Below, piece by piece: positions 42,587-50,286 of a stretch of DNA of 64,000 nucleotides. The stretch's first letter is position 1; every line of letters starts with the position of its first letter. The DNA lies in NCBI GenBank assembly GCA_013213785.1, contig JABSPZ010000014.1, forward strand, positions 1 to 64,000. The letters run 5' to 3'. The notes beneath the pieces were generated by a model that made no database searches, was not told where the DNA came from, and saw nothing but the letters and a program-made list of their open reading frames with translations. This stretch comes from Henriciella sp. (GTDB taxonomy: Bacteria; Pseudomonadota; Alphaproteobacteria; Caulobacterales; Hyphomonadaceae). The translations under genes were made by a program, and so were the position numbers.

Positions 42587-43003
42587 ATGGCTGACATTGA
42601 TCTCGACGGTTATTCGCCGACTGACAAAGAAGACTTTATGAACGCCAAGCAGAAAGCTTACTTCCGTAGAAAGCTTGAAGATTGGAAAGATGAGATTTTA
42701 GATGGGGCGAAAGTGACCATCGGAAATCTACGTGCAGAATCCTCGAATCATCCCGATCTTGTTGATCGCGCGTCTGCTGAAAGTGATAAAGCGCTTGAGC
42801 TTCGTACCCGGGATCGTCAGCGCAAACTGATTTCTAAAATCGACGCGGCTATTCGCCGGATCGATGACGGCACTTACGGTTATTGCGATGATACCGGTGA
42901 GCCAATCGGCCTTCGACGTTTGGAGGCTCGTCCAACAGCGACTCTCAGCCTCGAGGCGCAAGAGCGTCACGAACGCAACGAACGTGTTGTCCGCGACGAT
43001 TAG
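42587..43003 (+). CDS. dksA: RNA polymerase-binding transcription factor DksA
   Basis: 138 aa. The coiled-coil tip DxxDxA is Asp57-Leu-Val-Asp60-Arg-Ala62 with the supporting helices around it, as needed to act through the polymerase secondary channel with ppGpp. The zinc-finger region GYCDDTGEPIGLRRLEARPT keeps only Cys100, the rest replaced by Asp, Thr and Ser; this is common in alphaproteobacterial DksA. In Caulobacter dksA is in a flagellar gene neighbourhood, and here fliM-like follows. Confidence 0.94.
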   Translation: MADIDLDGYSPTDKEDFMNAKQKAYFRRKLEDWKDEILDGAKVTIGNLRAESSNHPDLVDRASAESDKALELRTRDRQRKLISKIDAAIRRIDDGTYGYCDDTGEPIGLRRLEARPTATLSLEAQERHERNERVVRDD

Positions 43004-43036
43004 ACAAGCGATTCTCGTCAGACGGACTCGAAAATC

Positions 43037-43060
43037 CTAACGCTTCATTAACCGTGTTAA
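43037..43060. promoter_or_regulatory. CtrA-like box upstream of fliM-like gene
   Basis: CTAA (43037-43040), seven bases, then TTAAC (43048-43052) matches the CtrA consensus TTAA-N7-TTAAC with one mismatch. A further TTAA follows at 43057. It is 36-59 bases before the ATG at 43096. Position and motif fit CtrA-dependent flagellar promoters. Confidence 0.5.
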
Positions 43061-43095
43061 CGCACTGATAAGCTTTCCTTGGTGACAGGTGCAGA

Positions 43096-44109
43096 ATGCG
43101 AGACGGTCCCGCCAACCCGAAGACACTTGATCGACAGGGCCCTGTCGATGTGGATTCGGCTGCGGAAACGGCTGAGGAAGATCATGTTTTTCCAACCGCG
43201 CGTGGCGTCTTGTCAGCGGCGGAGATTGAAGCTTTGCTTCGTCCGGAGACCCTTAAAAATAAAGACCTTCCAGAGGTGCCAATACCGGAGTCGATCGAAC
43301 CTAAGACTACGCCTGTGTTCGAGGAAATTCCGGTGGAAACGGATGCAGCTGCGAACGAACACTATCGAATTCTAGGGGCGCGTATGTCGCGCGCCCTAGC
43401 CGTTGGGACCGGCTTGAAAGCGGCTGTGACCCTCACTGATGCTGCCTCGATTGCGCGCGGGGATCTAGCCGGACTTCTGCAGGGTAAATCGAGCGCGATC
43501 GCCTGTCTTGGGCCATCGGAGAACGACATCCACGCTCTGGTTTGTTTGCCGCCCACCTTGTCGGATGCGATCATCGCAAAAGCTTGCGGCGCGCGCGGCT
43601 CAACCGGACGCATCGGCGACGGTTGGACCCTCAGCGCAATCGATTGCGCTCTGCTTGAGCAGCTCTTGGCGCCGCTTGGCGAGACTGTCGGAGATGGTCT
43701 CAAACTCCAATCGATTGAAACCGATATTCCATATGTCTGCAGTCTCCTCTCATCGACAGAGGTTTCGATCGGCGATTTCGCGGTTGAAGCTCCAGGGCTG
43801 CACTCAGAGCTCGCTGTCATCCAGTCTAGCTTGCCGACGGCGGAGAATACGCAAGAGACGGCGCAAGCGTCGCCCGTGCCCGTCACAGCTGTGCTCACAG
43901 CGCGCCTTGCGAGCCTGACGGTGCCGCTGAGCCGAGTAACCGAATTAAAGGCGGGGGCAACTTTACTGCTCGGCCTACCAGCCGATCAGCCGGTTGAGCT
44001 CTTGTCAGGCGGCCTCGATGGACAGCCTGCGTTTGAAGGCCGAATGGGCCGCAAGAGCAGCAAGGTTGCGGTGAAGATTACAAAACGCGCCCGGGCACTC
44101 GGCGACTAA
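43096..44109 (+). CDS. FliM-like flagellar motor switch protein
   Basis: 337 aa. LSAAEIEALL (39-48) resembles the FliM N-terminal CheY-binding motif LSQDEIDALL. A middle region (about 85-240) has the alternating pattern of the FliM/CheC-like domain, ending with the SpoA domain at about 263-335 (LTARLASLTVPLSRVTELKA), as in FliM/FliN. The assignment to FliM rather than another SpoA protein is supported by the N-terminal motif, but the sequence is divergent. Cytoplasmic face of the flagellar motor. Confidence 0.75.
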   Translation: MRDGPANPKTLDRQGPVDVDSAAETAEEDHVFPTARGVLSAAEIEALLRPETLKNKDLPEVPIPESIEPKTTPVFEEIPVETDAAANEHYRILGARMSRALAVGTGLKAAVTLTDAASIARGDLAGLLQGKSSAIACLGPSENDIHALVCLPPTLSDAIIAKACGARGSTGRIGDGWTLSAIDCALLEQLLAPLGETVGDGLKLQSIETDIPYVCSLLSSTEVSIGDFAVEAPGLHSELAVIQSSLPTAENTQETAQASPVPVTAVLTARLASLTVPLSRVTELKAGATLLLGLPADQPVELLSGGLDGQPAFEGRMGRKSSKVAVKITKRARALGD

Positions 44110-44136
44110 GTCGCGAGCGCCCGATCCGCTTATCTA

Positions 44137-45141
44137 TCAGCCAATATTGCCGTGTTTTGCAATGTGATCGTCGACAGCTTTGATCGCGTCATCCGCCTTA
44201 TTGCCAGGGCTTTTTAGCTCAGCCTCACGCTGCGCCCAAAGACGCTTCTGGTAATTGGTTGAGATGATGTCCGTCACGATCAAGACACCCACGACGAGAT
44301 AGAAGCTGGACTTGCTCATCGCATCGATTGGGAAGCCGAACAATTTCAGGTGCGCCAGGTGTGCGCCTTCCGTGACCAAGAGAACACCTACTAGGAACAG
44401 TATGAACAGGCCAAGCACTTCATACATCCGGTTCCGCTTCAGGAAATCAGCGACGTAGTCCGCAAGTAAGATCATCACGATGCCTGAAGACAGGATGGCG
44501 ATAGCCATGATCCAGACCTGATAGTCTTTACCAGGTTCGCAGCCCACTGCGCCTGCAATCGGCGTTGCGATGAGGTCTGCTTTACATTGAACAACGGTGC
44601 CGGTGAACGTTCTGATCACCTCACCCGAGGCGTTGACCACGTTCGCCACTTCGACGTTCGCGATCGCCATCGCGGATAGAATGGAGTCAAACGAGAAGAC
44701 CAGGTTCATGGCCACGATCATCACGATAGCCTGCATGACAGATTTGCCCGCGGACCCTTCCGTATGTTCGATATGATCAACCGCGAGCAGGTGGTGGATC
44801 TCTTTGATCGCAGTGTAGATAATGAAGCCGCCGCCCGCCAAGGTGACGAGGGCCTGCATCGTAAATTCGCCTTCAATGAAGCCTTTCGCGCCAATCTCGA
44901 ACAAAGGTTCGGCGAGCAGGGCGAACACATTCACGATAATGATCAGCAAGACGATCCGTAGAACGACCGCCATTCCAATGCCCCAGCGTCGCACCATCGA
45001 GGCCTTCTCGGGACCGACACGCTGCGATTCAATTGAGATATAAAGCAAATTGTCGAAGCCGAGCACGGCCTGCAACAAGAGCAACATGAGCAGCGTGAAC
45101 AAGCCGCTGACGGAAAACACTTCGGCTACTAACTCGCCCAT
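44137..45141 (-). CDS. TerC-family integral membrane protein
   Basis: 334 aa with eight or nine predicted helices. TerC signatures: LLQAVLGFDNLLYI (GFDN, about 22-35) and MNLVFSFDSILSAMAIANV (FSFDS, about 145-163). The family exports Mn2+/Ca2+ or supports tellurite resistance and protein-secretion metal loading. AAAGGGGG precedes the ATG. No riboswitch-like leader is recognised. Confidence 0.9.
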   Translation of the reverse strand: MGELVAEVFSVSGLFTLLMLLLLQAVLGFDNLLYISIESQRVGPEKASMVRRWGIGMAVVLRIVLLIIIVNVFALLAEPLFEIGAKGFIEGEFTMQALVTLAGGGFIIYTAIKEIHHLLAVDHIEHTEGSAGKSVMQAIVMIVAMNLVFSFDSILSAMAIANVEVANVVNASGEVIRTFTGTVVQCKADLIATPIAGAVGCEPGKDYQVWIMAIAILSSGIVMILLADYVADFLKRNRMYEVLGLFILFLVGVLLVTEGAHLAHLKLFGFPIDAMSKSSFYLVVGVLIVTDIISTNYQKRLWAQREAELKSPGNKADDAIKAVDDHIAKHGNIG

Positions 45142-45211
45142 CGTGACCCCCTTTTGGATGGTTATCAGATGGGCGAGAGCTTAGACTGAGTCAGGTGATT
45201 TGAAAGGCCCG

Positions 45212-46627
45212 CTAGAGCGACTTCACAATATCTTCCACCATCTTCTTCGCATCGGACAGTAGCATCATTGTATTGTCACGGAAGAAGAGCTCGTTTTGGA
45301 TGCCAGCATAGCCAGACCCCATAGAGCGTTTGATGAAGAGAACCGTCCCAGCGTTTTCAACATCAAGGACCGGCATGCCATAGATTGGCGATGTCTTGTC
45401 GGTCTTTGCCGCTGGGTTGGTGACGTCGTTCGCGCCGATGACGAAGGCCACTTCAGAGTTGCGGAAGTCAGAGTTGATGTCTTCCAACTCGAACACTTCA
45501 TCATATGGGACTTGGGCTTCGGCTAGAAGCACGTTCATATGCCCTGGCATCCGGCCCGCAACTGGGTGGATCGCATAGGAGACATCGACGCCTTCTTCTT
45601 TCAGCTTGTCGCACATCTCTTTCAAAGCGTGCTGCGCCTGTGCCACCGCCATACCGTAACCTGGAACGATGATCACTTTAGACGCGTTCTTCATGATGAA
45701 GGCCGCATCTTCGGCAGAGCCACGTTTGAACGGACGTTCTTCTTGGCTGCCAGCAGCGGCAGCCGCGTCGTCGCCGCCAAAACCGCCCAGGATGACCGAG
45801 ATGAAGCTCCGATTCATACCCTTACACATGATGTAAGACAGGATCGCGCCTGAAGAGCCAACAAGCGCGCCAGTGATGATCAGCGCGAAATTGCCCAGCG
45901 TGAAGCCAAGCGCTGCCGCGGCCCAACCTGAGTAAGAGTTGAGCATCGATACTACGACCGGCATGTCCGCGCCGCCAATTGGGATGATCAGAGTGATGCC
46001 CAGCACCAAGGCGAGGATTGTGAGGCCCCAGAAGGCCCAGGTCGCGCTGCCACCGCTCATCACCAGAACGACAATCAGGCCAATGATGCCCGCGCCGATC
46101 AAGATATTCAGGACGTGCCGTGCTGGCAGCAAGATGGGCGCGCCCGACATATTCCCGTTCAGTTTCGCGAATGCGATCACAGATCCGGTGAAGGTGAGCG
46201 CCCCGATCGCAGATCCGAGTGCAAGCTCAATCAGAGAGGCTGTGGCGAGGCTGCCAACACTGCCAATGCCGAAGCTGACGGGTGCATAAAGCGCTGCTGC
46301 GGCCACGAGTACGGCAGCCAGGCCGACCAATGAGTGGAACGCCGCCACAAGCTGCGGCATGTCCGTCATTGGGATCTTGCGCGCAATGTAAGCGCCAATC
46401 CCGCCGCCGACGAGGGCGCCAGCCGCCAGGATGCCCCATGTGGTCGCGTCGAGCGCGTTCCAGAAGAGGGCGATTGTGGTGCCGACCGCGATGGTCATGC
46501 CGATCATACCATTGCGGTTCCCCGCACGGCTGGTGGCTGGGCTAGACAGGCCGCGAAGGGCCAGGATGAAAAGGATACCCGATGCAAGATAGAGCTGGGG
46601 TGCCCAGGTCGATTGGAACTGTTCCAT
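45212..46627 (-). CDS. pntB: NAD(P) transhydrogenase subunit beta
   Basis: 471 aa from ATG 46627 (MEQFQST), with GGGAG ahead; longer readings are artefacts. Membrane part (about 10-260, many helices) then the NADP-binding domain III: VIIVPGYGMAVAQAQHALKE (about 318-337), YAIHPVAGRMPGHMNVLLAE and VIGANDVTNPAAKTD. Part of the proton-translocating transhydrogenase that makes NADPH. Confidence 0.96.
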   Translation of the reverse strand: MEQFQSTWAPQLYLASGILFILALRGLSSPATSRAGNRNGMIGMTIAVGTTIALFWNALDATTWGILAAGALVGGGIGAYIARKIPMTDMPQLVAAFHSLVGLAAVLVAAAALYAPVSFGIGSVGSLATASLIELALGSAIGALTFTGSVIAFAKLNGNMSGAPILLPARHVLNILIGAGIIGLIVVLVMSGGSATWAFWGLTILALVLGITLIIPIGGADMPVVVSMLNSYSGWAAAALGFTLGNFALIITGALVGSSGAILSYIMCKGMNRSFISVILGGFGGDDAAAAAGSQEERPFKRGSAEDAAFIMKNASKVIIVPGYGMAVAQAQHALKEMCDKLKEEGVDVSYAIHPVAGRMPGHMNVLLAEAQVPYDEVFELEDINSDFRNSEVAFVIGANDVTNPAAKTDKTSPIYGMPVLDVENAGTVLFIKRSMGSGYAGIQNELFFRDNTMMLLSDAKKMVEDIVKSL

Positions 46628-46631
46628 CGGA

Positions 46632-47003
46632 CTAGTCTCCCTTTTTCTTATACATCGCCAACATGCGCTGGGTGACAAGGAAGCCCCCGAAAATGTTGAC
46701 GCTGGCGAGTGCGACGGCGATGCCGCCGAGCGCTTTTGCGATCCAACCACCTTCGACAGCGCCAGAGGCGGTTGCGGCGACAATAGCGCCAACGATGATC
46801 ACCGATGAAATCGCGTTGGTCACAGCCATCAGAGGCGTATGCAGGGCCGGAGTCACCGACCAGACCACGTAATATCCAACGAAGCAGGCCATCGCGAAAA
46901 TCGCTGCGAGGTAAACGGTTGGGCTGATTGTGCTTGTTTCAGCCGCATAGGCGGGCAGGGCCATGGCGCCTGCCATCGCGCCCAGAATTAGGGCTTTTCT
47001 CAT
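46632..47003 (-). CDS. pntAB: NAD(P) transhydrogenase subunit alpha, C-terminal membrane part
   Basis: 123 aa with an apparent signal-like segment (1-20) and three helices. In alphaproteobacteria PntA is split, and this is the membrane half (often called pntAB). [20 protein letters not shown] and [14 protein letters not shown] are characteristic. It overlaps the pntAA end at ATGA and lies 4 bases before pntB, so the three are translated together. Confidence 0.94.
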   Translation of the reverse strand: MRKALILGAMAGAMALPAYAAETSTISPTVYLAAIFAMACFVGYYVVWSVTPALHTPLMAVTNAISSVIIVGAIVAATASGAVEGGWIAKALGGIAVALASVNIFGGFLVTQRMLAMYKKKGD

Positions 47004-48112
47004 GAGGAGATCCTCTCATTCACGGTTTCACCGCCGCGCGTGAGCAGCATTGCGGTGACGATTTCATCATCGGTCTCAAGATTGAGGGCGCCGTCTTCAG
47101 CTGTGATCAGCGGTAAGAAAGCGATCAAATTCTTCGCGTAAAGCGCGCTTGCATCCGCAGGCAAATGCGCCGGCAGGTTTGTGAAGCCCGCGACTTTCAC
47201 GCCGTCAGAGTCCACGACCTTATCAGGTTCAGAGAGCGGGCAATTGCCGCCTTGGCTGACCGCCATGTCAACAATGACGGAACCTGGCCGCATGGTTTGG
47301 ACCATGTCTGCGCTAACGAGGACGGGGGCTGCCCGTCCAGGGATCAGCGCGGTGGTCACCACGATGTCTTGCTTTGCGATATGCGAGGCGACGAGTTCAG
47401 CTTGTTTCTTCTGATACTCGTCAGACATTTGCTTGGCGTATCCGCCAGCTGTCTCTGCGGCTTTAAACTCTTCGTCTTCAACCGCGATAAATTTCGCGCC
47501 CAGTGAGGCGACTTGTTCTTTCGCCGCCGGGCGTACGTCCGTTGCCGTAACAACAGCGCCGAGGCGGCGCGCGGTCGCGATGGCCTGAAGCCCCGCGACG
47601 CCTGCGCCCATAACGAAGACTTTTGCTGGGGCGACTGTACCCGCCGCCGTCATCATCATTGGCATGGCACGTCCATAAAGGGTCGCGCCCTCAATCACGG
47701 CGCGGTAGCCCGCGAGGTTTGATTGAGAGGAGAGAGCGTCCATGCTCTGGGCGCGGGTAATCCGCGGTGTGAATTCCATCGCCAAAGTCGTGATCGATTT
47801 GGCGTTAAAGGCCGCGGCGTCGAACTTAAACGGATCGAGCAGGCCAATGACCGTCACCCCATCCGGCAGCTTGCTCGCATCAGGTGTGCGAACACACAAG
47901 ACGATGTCAGCCCCTTTCAGGACCGTCGCGGGTGTTTTGGCGACTTTCGCGCCTGCTTCAGTATAGGCCTCATCTGTATAGCCGGCAGCGACACCAGCGC
48001 CGGCTGCCACCGACACTTCGTGACCGAGGCCGACATACTTTTTGACCGTTTCGGGTGTGACCGCAACGCGAGCGTCGCCAGCAGCCACTTCTTTCAAGAC
48101 AGCTAGTTTCAT
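47000..48112 (-). CDS. pntAA: NAD(P) transhydrogenase subunit alpha, catalytic part
   Basis: 370 aa NAD-binding domain I, related to alanine dehydrogenase. [20 protein letters not shown] at the N-terminus, the NAD loop [20 protein letters not shown] (about 166-185), and [20 protein letters not shown]. With the two membrane subunits it drives NADP reduction by NADH using the proton gradient. Confidence 0.96.
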   Translation of the reverse strand: MKLAVLKEVAAGDARVAVTPETVKKYVGLGHEVSVAAGAGVAAGYTDEAYTEAGAKVAKTPATVLKGADIVLCVRTPDASKLPDGVTVIGLLDPFKFDAAAFNAKSITTLAMEFTPRITRAQSMDALSSQSNLAGYRAVIEGATLYGRAMPMMMTAAGTVAPAKVFVMGAGVAGLQAIATARRLGAVVTATDVRPAAKEQVASLGAKFIAVEDEEFKAAETAGGYAKQMSDEYQKKQAELVASHIAKQDIVVTTALIPGRAAPVLVSADMVQTMRPGSVIVDMAVSQGGNCPLSEPDKVVDSDGVKVAGFTNLPAHLPADASALYAKNLIAFLPLITAEDGALNLETDDEIVTAMLLTRGGETVNERISS

Positions 48113-48149
48113 AATGATCCATTAGGGCATGATCTTGCCGCAGTGCAAC

Positions 48150-48191
48150 AAAAAAACCTAAACGATGGAATCAGCTTTCTAAAAAGCTTCC
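48150..48191 (-). terminator. Possible terminator after the DUF885 gene
   Basis: On the minus strand GGAAGCTTT pairs with AAAGCTGATTCC (48167-48191, two bulged bases), and a T7 run follows about 10 bases later (48150-48156). The distance between stem and T run makes it weak. Confidence 0.3.
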
Positions 48192-48213
48192 TCTACGGGA
48201 ATAGTCTTGCCGA

Positions 48214-50094
48214 TCACGATTGCGCGAGAATCCAGGCCTCAATATTCTCCTCTAAGATTTGAAGGGGGACCGGACCATCCTTGAGCAGGACGTCGTGGAA
48301 GTCCCGAATATCAAAGGCGTCGCCCAGTCTCTCACGGGCATCCTCACGCAGCTCGAGGATTTTCAGCATGCCAATCTTATAGGCAGTCGCTTGGCCTGGC
48401 ATCACGATGTAGCGTTCAATCGCTTTGCGGCAGTCGCCTTCAGGGTTTGGCGTATTGGTTAGCAGGTAATCGATCGCTTGTTCGCGGGTCCATCGTTTCT
48501 CATGCAGACCTGTGTCGACGACCAAACGCGCCGCGCGCCATAGCTCCATGGCGAGGCGACCGAAATCGGAATACGGGTCTTCGTAAAAGCCCATCTCTTT
48601 CGGCAGGAACTCTGAGTATAGACCCCAGCCTTCGGTGTAGGCTGTGAAGCCGCCATATTTGCGGAATTTCGGAATGCCGGTGAGCTCTTGCGAAATCGCG
48701 AGCTGCATATGGTGGCCAGGGATGCCCTCATGATAGGCGAGCGCCTCCATTTGATAGAGCGGCATATCCTGCATTCGGTAGAGGTTGGCGTAGTAAACCC
48801 CTGGGCGGGACCCATCTGGTGCAGGGCGCTGATAGAACGCTTTGCCGGCGGCTTTTTCGCGGAAGGCTTCCACAGCGCGGACTTCCATCTCGGCTTGCGG
48901 GAAAGTGTTGAACACCGTCGGCAAAGCTTCCCGCATTGTATCGATCATTGCGGTGGCTTCGGCGAGATATTCTGCTTTGCCCTCATTCGTATTGGGCTTG
49001 AAGAATTGCGCGTCTGTTCGGGTGAAGTCGAAAAACTCTTGCAGCGTGCCGTCAAACTCAACTTGCGTCATGATCGCGCGCATCTCGTCATGAATACGCT
49101 CGACTTCGGCGAGACCAAGATCATGGATCTCGTCTGAGGTCATGTCGGTGGTGGTCATCAGAGAGAGGCGGTCATTGTAGTAGATCGCGCCGTTTTCATG
49201 CTTCCAAGCGCCATCGTCAGCGGTCGCGTTGGCTTTGTCTTCTGAGACCCATTGGATCAGCTCGAAATAGGTTGGATAAACGTGGTCCAGAAGGGCTCCG
49301 CGCGCTTGAAAATCAAGCTCATCGGCTTCGTCTTGCGTGATCGTTCCATTGCTGACCAGCGCATCCACTTTGCCTATGAAGTCGGCATATAAGGGCGATG
49401 GCTCTGCCGGACCGACCCCTTCAAACGGATACCCATTGATGACATTCCCGGCGCCTTCAATCACGAAATCATAGACGAAAAGGGGTGGGCGGATGCCGCG
49501 TTCCGCTGACGCTTGCGCATTTGCGAGGTGCTGGCCGAGATAGGTGGAAATGCCTCCTAGCCGGGAGATGTAAGCCTCCGCATCCGACTTGCTGGTGACT
49601 TTGTGCTGACCAATCATGAACGACGCAATGCTGGCATGTGCGCCGCGCATTTGGCTGAACGTGTAATTATAGCCCCGCCAATTGTTGGCGATCTCATCCC
49701 GTTCTAGATCGTATTCTGCCAGCCGGAACGATAATTTGCCTTGATCCGTCAATTTCGCCGGATCGAACGCGTCGCGCATTTCAGCGACGTTTGCTCGCAA
49801 GACTTCCATCTCTGCGTCGCGTGCTTCCTGACTGACATCATCCCATTTGTCATAATTCTCGCGGCTCCCCAGAAAGGTCGCACTCATTGGGCTTCGCGAA
49901 ACCGCTTCATTGAACTTGGTTTCGAACCAGGCATTCAGACGTTCGGTCTCTGCCTCTTTTTCGGCATCAATGTCTGCAACAAGCTCCGCAGTAGACGTTT
50001 GGGATTCGCTGCTGTTCGAGGCTGGGGATTGAGCCCCACAAGCGACGAGACCGGCGGCCAGAATAAGCGAAGTGACAGAAGGAGCTAAACGCAT
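48214..50094 (-). CDS. DUF885 family lipoprotein, metallopeptidase-like
   Basis: 626 aa from ATG 50094 (GAAAGG upstream). The lipobox ends GLVAC near residue 19. The DUF885 (PF05960) signature His455-Glu-Gly-Ile-Pro-Gly-His461-His462 is an HExxxHH-type zinc motif, followed by AYTEGWGLYSE with the third ligand Glu. Family members are predicted gluzincin-like peptidases in the periplasm; substrates unknown. Confidence 0.88.
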   Translation of the reverse strand: MRLAPSVTSLILAAGLVACGAQSPASNSSESQTSTAELVADIDAEKEAETERLNAWFETKFNEAVSRSPMSATFLGSRENYDKWDDVSQEARDAEMEVLRANVAEMRDAFDPAKLTDQGKLSFRLAEYDLERDEIANNWRGYNYTFSQMRGAHASIASFMIGQHKVTSKSDAEAYISRLGGISTYLGQHLANAQASAERGIRPPLFVYDFVIEGAGNVINGYPFEGVGPAEPSPLYADFIGKVDALVSNGTITQDEADELDFQARGALLDHVYPTYFELIQWVSEDKANATADDGAWKHENGAIYYNDRLSLMTTTDMTSDEIHDLGLAEVERIHDEMRAIMTQVEFDGTLQEFFDFTRTDAQFFKPNTNEGKAEYLAEATAMIDTMREALPTVFNTFPQAEMEVRAVEAFREKAAGKAFYQRPAPDGSRPGVYYANLYRMQDMPLYQMEALAYHEGIPGHHMQLAISQELTGIPKFRKYGGFTAYTEGWGLYSEFLPKEMGFYEDPYSDFGRLAMELWRAARLVVDTGLHEKRWTREQAIDYLLTNTPNPEGDCRKAIERYIVMPGQATAYKIGMLKILELREDARERLGDAFDIRDFHDVLLKDGPVPLQILEENIEAWILAQS

Positions 50095-50145
50095 GGTGAG
50101 CCTTTCGAGACCTGTAATAAAACCTGTATAAATGGTCATGTAAGA

Positions 50146-50174
50146 TTAACCAGCCTTCTCCTTTGGTTAACCAT
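50146..50174. promoter_or_regulatory. Two TTAACC elements upstream of cckA
   Basis: TTAACCAG (50146-50153) and TTAACCAT (50167-50174), the second an exact CtrA half-site inside GGTTAACCA. They lie 113-141 bases before the cckA ATG and 52-80 bases before the divergent DUF885 start, so either gene could be the target. Confidence 0.45.
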
Positions 50175-50286
50175 TTCGAGTGCAAAAGGATAAGCTGGGG
50201 CGGGACATATGTGTCCTCGCATGGCGACCTGCTGTAAGTAGGCACGAATCATCGGACTGTATAAGTCCGCGTTGGAGTTAAGTAAT

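Noticed and set aside
44090-44130. Hairpin spanning the fliM-like stop codon
   Set aside because: The stem is imperfect (mismatch and bulge) and no T-tract follows on either strand, so it is not called a terminator.
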